Assembly (NCBI RefSeq): GCF_014298075.1
Contig: NZ_CP060418.1
Coordinates: 62,001 to 126,000, forward strand
Length of the DNA stretch: 64,000 nucleotides
From: Enterobacter sp. JUb54
GTDB taxonomy: Bacteria > Pseudomonadota > Gammaproteobacteria > Enterobacterales > Enterobacteriaceae
Direction of reading: 5' to 3'
Of the stretch, positions 28,052 to 40,058 are shown piece after piece. The notes under the pieces are model-generated. The model did not search any database. It saw only the letters and a list, made by a program, of their open reading frames with translations, and was not told where the DNA came from. The translations under genes were made by a program, and so were the position numbers. The stretch's first letter is position 1; each line of letters starts with the position of its first letter.

Positions 28052-28945
28052 ATGACGACGCTTAATCTGGGATATCTGGCGACCTTTCGGCTGGTGGTCC
28101 AGCGCGGGAGCTTTTCTGCCGCTGCCGATGTGCTGGGGCTATCGCAGCCTGCGGTCAGCCTGCAGGTGCGCCAGCTGGAACAGTTTCTCCAGACCCGCCT
28201 GATTGAGCGCACCGGGCGAGGCATTAAAGCCACGTCTGCCGGAGAGGCGCTGTTAGGTCACAGCGAGCATATCGACCGTGCGGTCAGCGCCGCGCTGCAG
28301 TCGGTCAACGAGTGTAGCCATGAGATCAGCGGCTCGATAACGCTGGGGACGGGAGCGACGGCCTGCATTCACCTTTTGCCCCCGTTGTTACAGCAGCTGC
28401 GGCTGGCACATCCGTTGCTGACGGTGGGCGTTACGACCGGCAATACGGTTGATATCGTGCGGGCCGTGGAAGAGAACCGGCTCGATCTGGGGCTGGTGAC
28501 GCTCCCAGCCAGCGGGCGTAGCCTGGCCGTCACTTCGCTGCTGGATGAGGAGTTTGTTTTTATCTTTGCCAGCGATGGCGATGAATTGCCATTGCCGCTG
28601 ATGCCAGAACGGTTACAGGCGCTGCCGTTGATTGCCTTTGAGGCAGGAAGCGGCACCCGGGAGCTCATCGACGGCTGGTTCCGTGCTGCCGGGCTGCTGG
28701 TGGCACCGGTCATGCAGTTGGGGAGCATCGAGGCGATTAAACGTATGGTACGCGCCGGGTTGGGGTATAGCATTGTCCCGCGCATGGCGGTTGAGCAGCC
28801 TGAAGACCGGCACGGATTATCTGTTCAGTCGCTGACGCCGTCTCTGCACCGACAGTTAGGTGTGGTCATGCGTCAGGATAAAATTCTCAGCAAAGGGATC
28901 GGTGAAATACTGCGTCTGCTACGCGGTGTGCGCTTCCCCGTTTAA
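28052..28945 (+). CDS. LysR family transcriptional regulator
   Basis: This 297-residue protein (start ATG at 28052, with AAGAGA upstream; the frame extends upstream to 27950 but lacks a ribosome site) has the N-terminal winged helix-turn-helix of LysR proteins (FSAAADVLGLSQPAVSLQVRQLE, about residues 20-42) and the periplasmic-binding-like effector domain (about 90-290). The inducer is unknown. It probably regulates the divergent MFS gene. LysR operators (T-N11-A) would be expected in the gap 27948-28051, but I could not choose a clear one. Confidence 0.87.
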   Translation: MTTLNLGYLATFRLVVQRGSFSAAADVLGLSQPAVSLQVRQLEQFLQTRLIERTGRGIKATSAGEALLGHSEHIDRAVSAALQSVNECSHEISGSITLGTGATACIHLLPPLLQQLRLAHPLLTVGVTTGNTVDIVRAVEENRLDLGLVTLPASGRSLAVTSLLDEEFVFIFASDGDELPLPLMPERLQALPLIAFEAGSGTRELIDGWFRAAGLLVAPVMQLGSIEAIKRMVRAGLGYSIVPRMAVEQPEDRHGLSVQSLTPSLHRQLGVVMRQDKILSKGIGEILRLLRGVRFPV

Positions 28946-28985
28946 GGCGATGCGACCGGCATGTGGCTGACACGACAGTGTCGGC

Positions 28986-29177
28986 TTATTCCCGCGGGGG
29001 AGTATCAACAGTAATCGTAGACTGCTGAGACTGGATCTTGTCCTGATGATGGTACCAGGCGCCGATGGAGGAGTAGACGAATCGTCCAAAGAAAAAGATA
29101 AAGCTGATAAGCAGTACGATACGGGTCATGCGACGGTTAAATCGATGTCGTTTACGCATACTGGGTGCCTGACTCAC
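28986..29177 (-). CDS. yfgG: YfgG, nickel/cobalt stress-response membrane protein
   Basis: This small protein of 63 residues starts with GTG at 29175-29177, preceded by AAGGA, and reads MSQAPSMRKRHRFNRRMTRI, nearly identical to E. coli YfgG. A positively charged N-terminus is followed by one membrane helix (about residues 21-36, IVLLISFIFFFGRFVY) and a short polar tail, a typical small inner-membrane protein. E. coli YfgG has been linked to nickel and cobalt stress. The frame remains open upstream to 29282, but the longer form has no ribosome site and no family support. Confidence 0.88.
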   Translation of the reverse strand: MSQAPSMRKRHRFNRRMTRIVLLISFIFFFGRFVYSSIGAWYHHQDKIQSQQSTITVDTPPRE

Positions 29178-29528
29178 AAAAGGTTCCTTAAAGTATACCC
29201 ACAAGTGGGCGATATGGGTATTAAGGCACAGGAAGGGCGCAGGGTCAATTGATGGGGATGTAAAAATCCGCGGCTCAAACATTACTTAATGTTATGTAAG
29301 ATGCTCACCACATTTACATGGTTTCTCATTCGGCGGTTCAATGCCAAAAAAATAAGATTTATTAATGTTAGAGCATAATTTTTTTGATTTAAATCAACTG
29401 TGCGCGGCTGTTGGTCACTAAAATCGTCTGCTCGTTCCGCGTTGTTATTATTTTCGCGGTCAGGATGGTTGGGTTGGATGCCTGCCTGAATATACCCTGC
29501 TGGAATCTGGGTTATCCATAGAGCATCA
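29178..29528 (+). promoter_or_regulatory. yfgG-pdeF divergent upstream region
   Basis: No gene is seen in these 351 bases. The region is AT-rich around 29340-29400 and holds the FNR site and -10 element of pdeF listed separately. Confidence 0.6.
29384..29397 (+). promoter_or_regulatory. Perfect FNR box upstream of pdeF
   Basis: The bases TTGATTTAAATCAA match the FNR consensus TTGAT-N4-ATCAA at all ten positions. A TAAAAT -10 at 29419-29424 predicts a start near 29431, which puts the box centre (29390.5) at about -41, the class II activation position. E. coli yfgF is reported as FNR-controlled. Confidence 0.88.
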
Positions 29529-31766
29529 ATGACAATAATTAAAAAATATAAACAGTATCGGGATAAATGGTGGGCGCTGCCGCTTATCTTACCCACGCTT
29601 TTACTGCCTCTTGCAAGAGAGGCAAATACCTACGCTGAGCTCAACGGTAGTGAAGTTTCTCTTTACTATTTACCGTTAGCGCTGGTCCTCAGTCTGATGC
29701 TTTTTTTTGGCTGGGCGGCACTGCCAGGTATTATCATTGGCCTGCTGTGTACTATCGCGCGCGGAATGAGTCCAGGGAACGCGGTCAGCGTTATTTTCCA
29801 TTTCCTGATCCCCGCCGTGCTGTGCTGGGGCGGATACCGAATCTTCGTGCCACACCGGCAGCATATTACGCATGGCAATGTGAGCCTGATGCCGCACCGA
29901 TTGTTCTGGCAAATGTTTCTGCCATCACTCATTTTTCTGGTGATTTCCCAACTGGCCGAGTATCTGGGGATGCATCCGCGACGGGCGGATCTGATTGGCG
30001 TGGATCCGCTAAGCCTGCGAACGTTAGTGACTTTTCAGGCTTTGATGGTGGGCTGTTTAACCGGCGTGCCGCTATGCTATTTTCTGATTCGTATTATTCG
30101 TAATCCATGGCATATCCGTGGGTTTATTTCACAGGCGAATCTACAGGTTGACCCAAAAATAAAATATGTCGAATTTGTGTTATGGGCTGCGTCATTGTTA
30201 ATGTTATTGGCACTATTATTTATGCCACTGAATAGCAGAAGTACGATATTTAGCACAAATTATACATTATCATTACTTATGCCTGTGATGTTATGGGGAG
30301 CGATGCGTTTTGGTTATCGCTATATCTCGCTGATCTGGTCGCTGGTGCTGATTTTTGTTATTCATTTTCACGAGCGCTATTTACCCTCTTCAATGGTTTA
30401 TCATAACCAGATAGCCATCACCTCTTCGAGCTATCTGGTGTTCTCTTTTATTATTGCTTATATGGCTATGCTGGCCACCCAGCAGCGCATGATTCATGAC
30501 CGGGTTCGGCGGATGGCATTTCTCGACCCGGTGGTCCATATGCCCAATTTACGGGCGCTGAGCCGCTCGTTAGATAACTCAATCTGGTCAGTGCTGTGCT
30601 TTTTGCGGATACCGGAGCTGGAGCTGCTTGGCCGTCATTATGGCGTTCTGTTGCGTATCCAATATAAACAGCAGCTTGCCGAGCATTTAAGCGACGTTTT
30701 ACAACCGAATGAAGCCGTCTACCATCTTTCCGGCCATGATCTGGTGATCCGCCTGAACAGCGGTGAGCATAAGGCACGAATTGCAACACTGGCTGAACAT
30801 ATCAGACGCTTTCGCCTGGTCTGGGACGGGATACCTCTGCAACCCACCGTTGGGATCAGCTACTGCAGCGTTCGTTCACCGGTTCAGCATCTCTATTTGT
30901 TGTTGGGCGAGCTCAACAACATTGCTGATATGTCGCTGACCAGCGGCCAGCCGGAAAATCTGCAGCGCCGCGGCGCCGTGCATATCCAGTCCGGACTGAA
31001 AGATAAAGTGGCGATGATGAACCAGATCCAGTATGCGCTGGAAAGCAATCAGTTTCAGCTGGCGGCTCAGCCGATCGTCGGCATTCGCGGCGATAGCTAT
31101 CATGAAGTGCTGCTGCGAATGGTGGGGGAGGACGGGGTGCTGATTTACCCGGAAACCTTCCTGCCGGTGGCGCAAGAGTTTGGCCTCGCATCGCGTATCG
31201 ACCTGTGGGTGCTGGAGCACACCATCGCCTTTATGAACCGGCACCGGCAGACGCTTCCGGGACTGCGGCTGGCAATGAACCTTTCACCGGTTTCCGCCAG
31301 CAGAAGCCAGTTCCCCGGCGAAGTGGAGATCCTGCTGGCGCACTACGATGTTGAGCCCTGGCAGTTAATCTTTGAGCTGACGGAAAACCACGCGCTCACC
31401 AATCCGGAGCTTGCACGGCAAACCGTGGCACAACTGCAGACGTTAGGCTGCCGTGTGGCCATCCGCGATTTTGGTACGGGTTCCGCCAGCTATGCTCGCC
31501 TGAAAAGTCTGGATGTCGATTTACTGCGCATTGACGGCAGCTTTATCCGCAATCTGCCTTCCAGCAGCCTCGATTACCAGGTGGTGGCCTCGATTTGCCA
31601 TCTGGCGCGGATGAAAAATATGCAGGTGGTGGCGGAGGATGTTGAGACGCCGGAGATTCGACAGGTGGTGCAGTCTCTGGGGATTGACTACCTGCAGGGC
31701 CGCGACATTGGTGCACCGGTTCCGCTGGATTCTCTGGCAAGCAAGGAAATGGCCAAGGCTGGCTGA
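29529..31766 (+). CDS. pdeF: Cyclic-di-GMP phosphodiesterase PdeF (YfgF)
   Basis: PdeF hydrolyses the second messenger cyclic di-GMP and in E. coli is expressed in anaerobic growth. The 745-residue protein (E. coli 747) has an N-terminal MASE1-type membrane sensor with about eight to ten helices (residues 15-310), a GGDEF domain and a C-terminal EAL domain. The GGDEF signature is degenerate: at residues 401-405 it reads SGHDL, so cyclase activity is unlikely. The EAL motif reads EVL at residues 526-528, and the later ELTEN, RIDGSFI and D-F-G-T-G motifs for metal and catalysis are intact. Convergent with ppx across a short terminator. Confidence 0.95.
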   Translation: MTIIKKYKQYRDKWWALPLILPTLLLPLAREANTYAELNGSEVSLYYLPLALVLSLMLFFGWAALPGIIIGLLCTIARGMSPGNAVSVIFHFLIPAVLCWGGYRIFVPHRQHITHGNVSLMPHRLFWQMFLPSLIFLVISQLAEYLGMHPRRADLIGVDPLSLRTLVTFQALMVGCLTGVPLCYFLIRIIRNPWHIRGFISQANLQVDPKIKYVEFVLWAASLLMLLALLFMPLNSRSTIFSTNYTLSLLMPVMLWGAMRFGYRYISLIWSLVLIFVIHFHERYLPSSMVYHNQIAITSSSYLVFSFIIAYMAMLATQQRMIHDRVRRMAFLDPVVHMPNLRALSRSLDNSIWSVLCFLRIPELELLGRHYGVLLRIQYKQQLAEHLSDVLQPNEAVYHLSGHDLVIRLNSGEHKARIATLAEHIRRFRLVWDGIPLQPTVGISYCSVRSPVQHLYLLLGELNNIADMSLTSGQPENLQRRGAVHIQSGLKDKVAMMNQIQYALESNQFQLAAQPIVGIRGDSYHEVLLRMVGEDGVLIYPETFLPVAQEFGLASRIDLWVLEHTIAFMNRHRQTLPGLRLAMNLSPVSASRSQFPGEVEILLAHYDVEPWQLIFELTENHALTNPELARQTVAQLQTLGCRVAIRDFGTGSASYARLKSLDVDLLRIDGSFIRNLPSSSLDYQVVASICHLARMKNMQVVAEDVETPEIRQVVQSLGIDYLQGRDIGAPVPLDSLASKEMAKAG

Positions 31767-31784
31767 CGGGGTAAGATAAGAAAG

Positions 31785-31807
31785 GGCCGGGCTGCTTCAA
31801 CCCGGCC
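31785..31807 (-). terminator. Convergent terminator between pdeF and ppx
   Basis: GGCCGGG pairs with CCCGGCC around a 9-base loop. On the minus strand CTTTCTT follows, fitting the end of ppx; on the plus strand there is no T-tract. Confidence 0.55.
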
Positions 31808-31813
31808 TGTGGA

Positions 31814-33346
31814 TTAGTTGTCGGGCTCTTCCTCGGCAATCTTCAACAACCAGTCGGGCACGCCTTCCCAGTACTGTTGCTCTTTTTCCAGATCGAGCAG
31901 CACCAGCGCATTCTGGCTGAACCAGTCGTGCGGGAAGACCAACGTCCAGTGGTTTGCTTCCGTTTGCAGGCGTAGCGTAGGCGGCGTGGTGGTCGCCTGA
32001 CGCTGGTTATTCAACAAGATGCCCAAACGCAAAAGCTGAATCAGCGGCAGGAACTGCTTTTTCTTAAACAGCGTAAAGCGCGGCAAATCGTCGAGCTTGA
32101 TGGCTTTGCGATGATAGCGAACCAGCGTTGCCATCAGCATTTGCTGCTCCTGATTGAAGCCGGGCAAATCGCTGTTCTGCAGGATATACGCCGAGTGGCG
32201 ATGCATCCCGCTATGGTTAATATTCAGTCCCACTTCGTGCAGCATGACCGCCCATTTGAGCAGTGCAGACAGGTGCGGGTTGGCAAGCTTGGGATTCTGA
32301 TCCTGCCACTGTTCGAACATGTGAGTGGTGGTTTCCAGCACCCGACGCGCCTGCTCACGGTCAATATTGTATTGATTCGCCAGGCTTTGCGCGGTGCGGC
32401 TACGGATATCCTGATGGCGGAAACGTCCTTCCATCTCGTACAGCACGCCTTCACGCAGCGCGCCGTCGGATAAACGCAGCTCTTTGATCGCCAGCGCGTC
32501 AAAAACGCCGCTCAAAATCGCCAGTCCGGGCGCGAAAACTGCTTTGCGCTCCTCCGACAGCCCCGGCAGGCTGAGAGCATCGAAGTTTTTATACTTCAGC
32601 ACTTCATCCACCAGCATTTCCAGACGTTCCGGGGTAATAAAGCCGTCTTTCTCGCCCATCGCCACCAGCACTTCCTGCGCGGCTTTGATGGTGCCAGAGG
32701 CACCCAACGCCACGTTCCAGCCCTGGATACGGAACTGCCATGCCAGCGTTTCCAGCTTCTGCACAGCCGACAGGCGCGCGCGCTGGAAATTCTCTTTGTT
32801 AATGGTGCCGCCAGGGAAGTAGATCTGCGAGAAGCTGACGCAACCCATGCGCCGGCTTTCAACCAGCCGCGGTTCGAAATCCTCGCCAATCACCAGCTCC
32901 GTCGAACCACCACCGATATCGATGACCAGCTTACGGCCTCTTTCCGGCTGCGTATGTTCAACGCCCATAAAAATCAGACGCGCTTCTTCATTCCCCGAGA
33001 TTATCTCAATCGGGTAGGGAATGACTTTTTCCGCACGCTTGAGAAATTCAGCGGCGTTTGCCGCCTGGCGTAAGGTATGGGTCCCGACGATGCATACGCT
33101 GGAGGGGGAAAAACCCTGCAGGCGTTCGGCGAACAGCGACAGGCAGTTAAGCCCGCGAGCGATCGCTTCTTCGCTAAGCACGGAGTTTTCATCCAGGCCA
33201 TCGGCCAGGTGAACCCGCTGTTTCAGGCGGCCGATGATCTGCATCGCGCCGTCGACGACACGCGCGATCACCATATGAAAACTGTTTGAACCAAGGTCGA
33301 CCGCAGCAAACTCCTGAGGACGAGGGGTTTTTTCGTTTATTGGCAT
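31814..33346 (-). CDS. ppx: Exopolyphosphatase
   Basis: PPX removes terminal phosphates from long-chain polyphosphate; in some bacteria the family also hydrolyses pppGpp. The 510-residue protein (E. coli 513) has the actin-like ASKHA fold with [17 protein letters not shown] at residues 14-30 and [13 protein letters not shown] near 142 forming the phosphate loops. The C-terminal helical HD-like domain includes [11 protein letters not shown] near 378. The ATG lies 2 bases past the ppk stop codon (33349), so ppk-ppx is one transcript with ppx second. Confidence 0.97.
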   Translation of the reverse strand: MPINEKTPRPQEFAAVDLGSNSFHMVIARVVDGAMQIIGRLKQRVHLADGLDENSVLSEEAIARGLNCLSLFAERLQGFSPSSVCIVGTHTLRQAANAAEFLKRAEKVIPYPIEIISGNEEARLIFMGVEHTQPERGRKLVIDIGGGSTELVIGEDFEPRLVESRRMGCVSFSQIYFPGGTINKENFQRARLSAVQKLETLAWQFRIQGWNVALGASGTIKAAQEVLVAMGEKDGFITPERLEMLVDEVLKYKNFDALSLPGLSEERKAVFAPGLAILSGVFDALAIKELRLSDGALREGVLYEMEGRFRHQDIRSRTAQSLANQYNIDREQARRVLETTTHMFEQWQDQNPKLANPHLSALLKWAVMLHEVGLNINHSGMHRHSAYILQNSDLPGFNQEQQMLMATLVRYHRKAIKLDDLPRFTLFKKKQFLPLIQLLRLGILLNNQRQATTTPPTLRLQTEANHWTLVFPHDWFSQNALVLLDLEKEQQYWEGVPDWLLKIAEEEPDN

Positions 33347-33348
33347 AG

Positions 33349-35409
33349 TTAGTCGGGCTGTTCGAGTGATTTGAGATAGTCGTAGATCGCCAGCTGTGCG
33401 CGTACCTTACGGCGGTTGCCGCGCGGTACATAGCGATTACTCAGTTCTTTATCAAGATAGCGTGCTTTGACCGTGTCGTTGAACAACAGATCAAAAATAT
33501 CCAGAACGCGCTGTTTCAGGCGCGGATCCAGCAGCGGGGCGGCCACTTCAATACGGTAGTCAATATTGCGTGTCATCCAGTCTGCGGAAGAGAGCCAGAC
33601 CTGTTTGTCGCCACCGTTTTCAAAGACATAGACGCGATCGTGCTCCAGGAAGCGGTCAACGATGCTGGTCACGCGAATGTTTTCGCTGATGCCTTCCAGG
33701 CCTGGGATCAGCGAGCACATGCCGCGTATCAGCAGATTAACCGGAACCCCGGAACTTGAGGCCGCATACAGGCGATCCACCAGTCCTTTATCCACCAGGT
33801 TGTTCAACTTCAGCGTGATGCCGGAAGGCTGTCCGTTCTGGGCGTTGGCGATCTCTCTGTCGATCATTTCATACAGCAGGCGGCGCGAGTTCTGTGGCGA
33901 AACCAGCAGATAATCGAAGTTTACCGGGCGGTATGGGTTTTCGATAAAGTTGAAGACGCGACGCACTTCATTGGTAATACGCGCATCGGCGGTCAGCAAC
34001 GAATAGTCGGTATACAAGCGGGCGGTTTTTTCGTTGAAGTTACCGGTACCGATATGGGCATAGCGGACGACTTCATCACCCTCTTTACGTGACACCAGGA
34101 ACAGCTTGGCGTGAATTTTCAGGCCCGGCGCGGAGAAGATAACGTGTACGCCCGCTTCGGTCAGGCGTTTTGCCCAATGAATGTTGGCTTCTTCATCAAA
34201 GCGCGCCTGCAGTTCGACCACGACGGTAACTTTTTTACCGTTATGGGCGGCGTGGATCATCGAGTCGATGATGCGCGAATCCTTGGCAACGCGATAAATA
34301 TTGATTTTGATGGCCAGCACGCTCGGGTCGAACGACGCCTGACGCAGCAGTTCCAGCACGTGCTCAAAGGTATGGTACGGATAGTACAGCAGCACGTCGC
34401 GCTCGCGAATCGCGTCAAACCCGTTACGGAATTTATCGAACCAGGTGTGGCGAAGGCGCGGCAGTGGCTTGTTGACCAGATTGGCCTTCCCGACGTTCGG
34501 GAAGCCGATAAAGTCTTTGAAATTATGGTAGCGGCCGCCCGGCAGCATCGAGTCGTAGCGCGAAATAGAGAACATCTCGCGCAGCATTTCGACCATGGTG
34601 TCCGGCATGTCGCGCTGATAGACAAAGCGTACCGGCTCCGCCGTCAGACGCTGTTTCAGGCTGGAGGACATCAGCTCCATCAGGCTCGATTCCATCTCGT
34701 GTACCAGGTCGTACTCGGCATCACGGGTCATTTTCATCGAGTAGGCGTTGAGCGCATCGTAATCAAAGAAGCCTTTAAAGATATCATCCAGGCAGTAGCG
34801 CAGGATGTTATCAAGCAAAATCATTGGCTTGCGGCGACGCGGCGCTTCCGGCGGCAGGTTTACAAAGCGCGGAACTTTATCTGACGGAATTTCCAGCAGG
34901 GCGTAATTGATGGTCTCGCCGCGGATGATTTCGACCGCCAGATAGGTGTAATCGTCTTTCAGAAACTGGATCAGATCCGTTTCAGGGTTAATCAGAATAG
35001 GGGTGATATGCTGGCGCAGGTACTGTTTGAAGTAGTTGCGTAGCCAGGACTGCTGATTGACCGAGAGCTGGCGTTCGTTGATCAGGAAGATTTGGTTACG
35101 CGCCATCTCCAGCAGCAGCTCGTTGTACAAGCTGTCAAACTCCTGGTCAGCTTTGAGGACCCGGGCCTGGATTTTACCTAATAAATGGCGAGAATGGGCG
35201 GTACTGCCTTGTTCTTCGCTAATAATGATGCGGCGCTTAAGTTCAGCGAAGCGCACTTTATAGAATTCGTCGAGATTGTTGGAGTAGATTCCCAAAAAGC
35301 GCATGCGCTCAATCAGTGGGTTGCTTTTATCCGCCGCTTCCTGAAGTACGCGTTCGTTAAAGGACAACCAGCTGAGTTCTTTCTCGATATATAGCTTTTC
35401 CTGGCCCAT
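33349..35409 (-). CDS. ppk: Polyphosphate kinase 1
   Basis: PPK1 makes polyphosphate from ATP and supports stationary-phase survival, motility and virulence. The 686-residue protein (E. coli 688) has the N-terminal helical domain, then the body, then two phospholipase-D-like C-terminal domains. The phosphorylated histidines are visible as H452 in [19 protein letters not shown] and H433 in [10 protein letters not shown]. The promoter region carries a Pho-box-like sequence. Confidence 0.98.
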   Translation of the reverse strand: MGQEKLYIEKELSWLSFNERVLQEAADKSNPLIERMRFLGIYSNNLDEFYKVRFAELKRRIIISEEQGSTAHSRHLLGKIQARVLKADQEFDSLYNELLLEMARNQIFLINERQLSVNQQSWLRNYFKQYLRQHITPILINPETDLIQFLKDDYTYLAVEIIRGETINYALLEIPSDKVPRFVNLPPEAPRRRKPMILLDNILRYCLDDIFKGFFDYDALNAYSMKMTRDAEYDLVHEMESSLMELMSSSLKQRLTAEPVRFVYQRDMPDTMVEMLREMFSISRYDSMLPGGRYHNFKDFIGFPNVGKANLVNKPLPRLRHTWFDKFRNGFDAIRERDVLLYYPYHTFEHVLELLRQASFDPSVLAIKINIYRVAKDSRIIDSMIHAAHNGKKVTVVVELQARFDEEANIHWAKRLTEAGVHVIFSAPGLKIHAKLFLVSRKEGDEVVRYAHIGTGNFNEKTARLYTDYSLLTADARITNEVRRVFNFIENPYRPVNFDYLLVSPQNSRRLLYEMIDREIANAQNGQPSGITLKLNNLVDKGLVDRLYAASSSGVPVNLLIRGMCSLIPGLEGISENIRVTSIVDRFLEHDRVYVFENGGDKQVWLSSADWMTRNIDYRIEVAAPLLDPRLKQRVLDIFDLLFNDTVKARYLDKELSNRYVPRGNRRKVRAQLAIYDYLKSLEQPD

Positions 35410-35446
35410 TACAACTCACACTCCGGTTGATTGATGTTGCTTTTTC

Positions 35447-35500
35447 ATTATGGCGAGCTTTGCCATTGAATGTCCAACTATGTCAAAGAAGTATGACAGT
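35447..35500 (-). promoter_or_regulatory. ppk promoter with Pho-box-like repeats
   Basis: On the minus strand CTGTCATAC lies at 35491-35499 and TTGACATAG at 35479-35487, with TGGACAT about 10 bases further; these resemble the 7-base repeats of PhoB boxes. A CATAAT -10 candidate lies at 35447-35452 with a GGACAT -35 at 35470-35475 (17-base spacer). Spacing between the repeats is not the canonical 11 bases, so binding is plausible but not certain. Confidence 0.5.
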
Positions 35501-35644
35501 TTTCTTTCAATATGCTGTGAAGAAAAAAGGTGCTGCGCGTTTGCTGATATTGTAGACAAAACAAGGTCCTTCCCGGGCGTCGACGCGCCATAAACGGCCA
35601 TGGGATGAGGGTGGGTAAGACGGTATGACCAGCGAAATAATGCA

Positions 35645-35679
35645 CCAAAAAAAACGCCTCTGAGTAAGGCAGAGGCGTT
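35645..35679 (-). terminator. Intrinsic terminator after purN
   Basis: Reading the minus strand, AACGCCTCTG pairs with CAGAGGCGTT around a 7-base loop, followed by TTTTTTGG. It lies just past the purN stop. Confidence 0.88.
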
Positions 35680-35684
35680 GATGT

Positions 35685-37456
<1,772 letters not shown>

Positions 37457-37473
37457 TCAGCCGCAATATGCAC

Positions 37474-37495
37474 AAATTTGATACTGTTCACGAAA
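37474..37495 (+). promoter_or_regulatory. CRP-like site for the glycosidase promoter
   Basis: TTTGA-N6-TCACG matches the CRP core TGTGA-N6-TCACA at 8 of 10 bases, with A-rich flanks. The centre, 37484.5, falls near -70 relative to a start near 37555, a preferred class I position. Confidence 0.5.
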
Positions 37496-37496
37496 A

Positions 37497-37510
37497 TGAA
37501 ACCGGGTACA
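37497..37510 (+). promoter_or_regulatory. Upstream AscG-like operator
   Basis: TGAAACCGGGTACA matches the LacI-type consensus TGAAACCGGTTTCA known for AscG at 12 of 14 positions. It pairs with the better site at 37554. Confidence 0.45.
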
Positions 37511-37519
37511 TTCTTGTGC

Positions 37520-37567
37520 TTGCCTCTGTCTGTGGGAATCGCCATCATGCCACTGAAACCGGTTTCT
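37520..37567 (+). promoter_or_regulatory. Promoter and primary AscG-like operator of the glycosidase gene
   Basis: TTGCCT (37520-37525) and CATCAT (37543-37548) with a 17-base spacer form a weak promoter. The operator TGAAACCGGTTTCT at 37554-37567 matches TGAAACCGGTTTCA at 13 of 14 bases and covers the predicted start site, which suits repression by a LacI-family protein. No such regulator gene lies in this window. Confidence 0.6.
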
Positions 37568-37585
37568 TTTTTGTGTTCAGGATAA

Positions 37586-39028
<1,443 letters not shown>

Positions 39029-39047
39029 TTGACCGTTCATTTCATCC

Positions 39048-39073
39048 AACCCCGCTTGCGCGGGGTTTTTTTT
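39048..39073 (+). terminator. Intrinsic terminator after the glycosidase gene
   Basis: AACCCCGC pairs with GCGGGGTT around a 4-base loop, followed by a run of eight or more Ts. Confidence 0.9.
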
Positions 39074-39082
39074 ATTCTGTTT

Positions 39083-39208
39083 TATACCCGTCATACTTCA
39101 AGTTGCAGGTGCGTTGGCTTCCTCGCTCACCCCAGTCACTTACTTCAGTAAGCTCCTGGGAATTCCCTCTGTCGCCGCCTTCCTGCGACTCGAATTATTT
39201 AGGGTATA
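39083..39208. repeat. Complete ERIC element
   Basis: This 126-base sequence runs from TATACCC to GGGTATA, its terminal inverted repeat. The core contains CGCTCACCCCAGTCACTTAC and TAAGCTCCTGGGAATTC, the two segments used as ERIC PCR primer sites. ERICs are short non-coding palindromic repeats of enteric bacteria that form long RNA hairpins when transcribed. It lies between the glycosidase terminator and the upp promoter. Confidence 0.96.
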
Positions 39209-39286
39209 TACTGGTTCAGGCAGCGTAAAGCATTTTGGTTGATCCCGGTCAAACATATCGGCTATGGCGCAAATGGAAAAAAGCGG

Positions 39287-39292
39287 TATAAT
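39287..39292 (+). promoter_or_regulatory. Likely -10 element of the upp promoter
   Basis: A perfect TATAAT lies 43 bases before the upp ATG. The -35 region (about 39263-39269) is a poor match. Confidence 0.5.
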
Positions 39293-39334
39293 CCCGCGAT
39301 TTTTTTTGTGGCTGCCCCTCAGAGGAGAAAGAGA

Positions 39335-39961
39335 ATGAAGATTGTGGAAGTGAAACACCCGCTCGTCAAACACAAGCTGGGCCTGATGCGTGAGCACGAC
39401 ATCAGCACCAAACGCTTCCGTGAACTTGCCTCAGAAGTAGGGAGCTTGCTGACTTATGAAGCGACCGCCGACCTGGAAACAGAAAAAGTCACCATCGAAG
39501 GGTGGAACGGTCCGGTAGAAGTCGAGCAGATCAAAGGTAAGAAAATCACCGTTGTGCCGATTCTGCGTGCGGGTCTGGGCATGATGGAAGGGGTTCTGGA
39601 GCACGTACCGAGCGCGCGTATCAGCGTGGTGGGTGTTTACCGTGACGAAGAAACCCTGGAGCCGGTTCCTTACTTCCAGAAGCTGGTGTCAAACATCGAT
39701 GAGCGTATGGCGCTGGTGGTTGACCCGATGCTGGCAACTGGCGGTTCGATGATCGCCACAATCGATCTGCTGAAAAAAGCAGGCTGCTCCAGCATTAAGG
39801 TGCTGGTGCTGGTGGCGGCGCCGGAAGGTATTGCCGCACTCGAGAAAGCGCACCCGGATGTGGAGATGTACACCGCGTCCATTGACCAGGGCCTCAACGA
39901 CCACGGATACATTATTCCGGGACTCGGCGATGCCGGCGATAAGATTTTTGGTACCAAGTAA
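39335..39961 (+). CDS. upp: Uracil phosphoribosyltransferase
   Basis: Upp converts uracil and PRPP to UMP in pyrimidine salvage. The ATG at 39335 after AGGAGAAAGAGA gives [20 protein letters not shown] and 208 residues, exactly the E. coli size. The reading frame is open upstream to 39239, but that part contains the promoter. The PRPP-binding motif is [11 protein letters not shown] near 128; the uracil-binding [12 protein letters not shown] lies near the end. uraA follows, separated by a terminator. Confidence 0.97.
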   Translation: MKIVEVKHPLVKHKLGLMREHDISTKRFRELASEVGSLLTYEATADLETEKVTIEGWNGPVEVEQIKGKKITVVPILRAGLGMMEGVLEHVPSARISVVGVYRDEETLEPVPYFQKLVSNIDERMALVVDPMLATGGSMIATIDLLKKAGCSSIKVLVLVAAPEGIAALEKAHPDVEMYTASIDQGLNDHGYIIPGLGDAGDKIFGTK

Positions 39962-39977
39962 TTGAATGAATAATAAG

Positions 39978-40006
39978 AAGCCGACTTTAAGAGTCGGCTT
40001 TTTTTT
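39978..40006 (+). terminator. Terminator between upp and uraA
   Basis: AAGCCGACT pairs with AGTCGGCTT around TTAAG, followed by eight Ts. It has full terminator form although uraA is expected to be co-transcribed in part. Confidence 0.85.
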
Positions 40007-40058
40007 GAATAAAACAAAATCACAGCAACTAATCACATGACTCTCAGAGGAAAACGTT

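Noticed and set aside
37554-37567. The TGAAACCGGTTTCT palindrome as a PurR site for purM
   Set aside because: PurR boxes have a CAAACGTTTG core; this one has AAACCGGTTT, the AscG/LacI-type core, and sits just ahead of the glycosidase gene.
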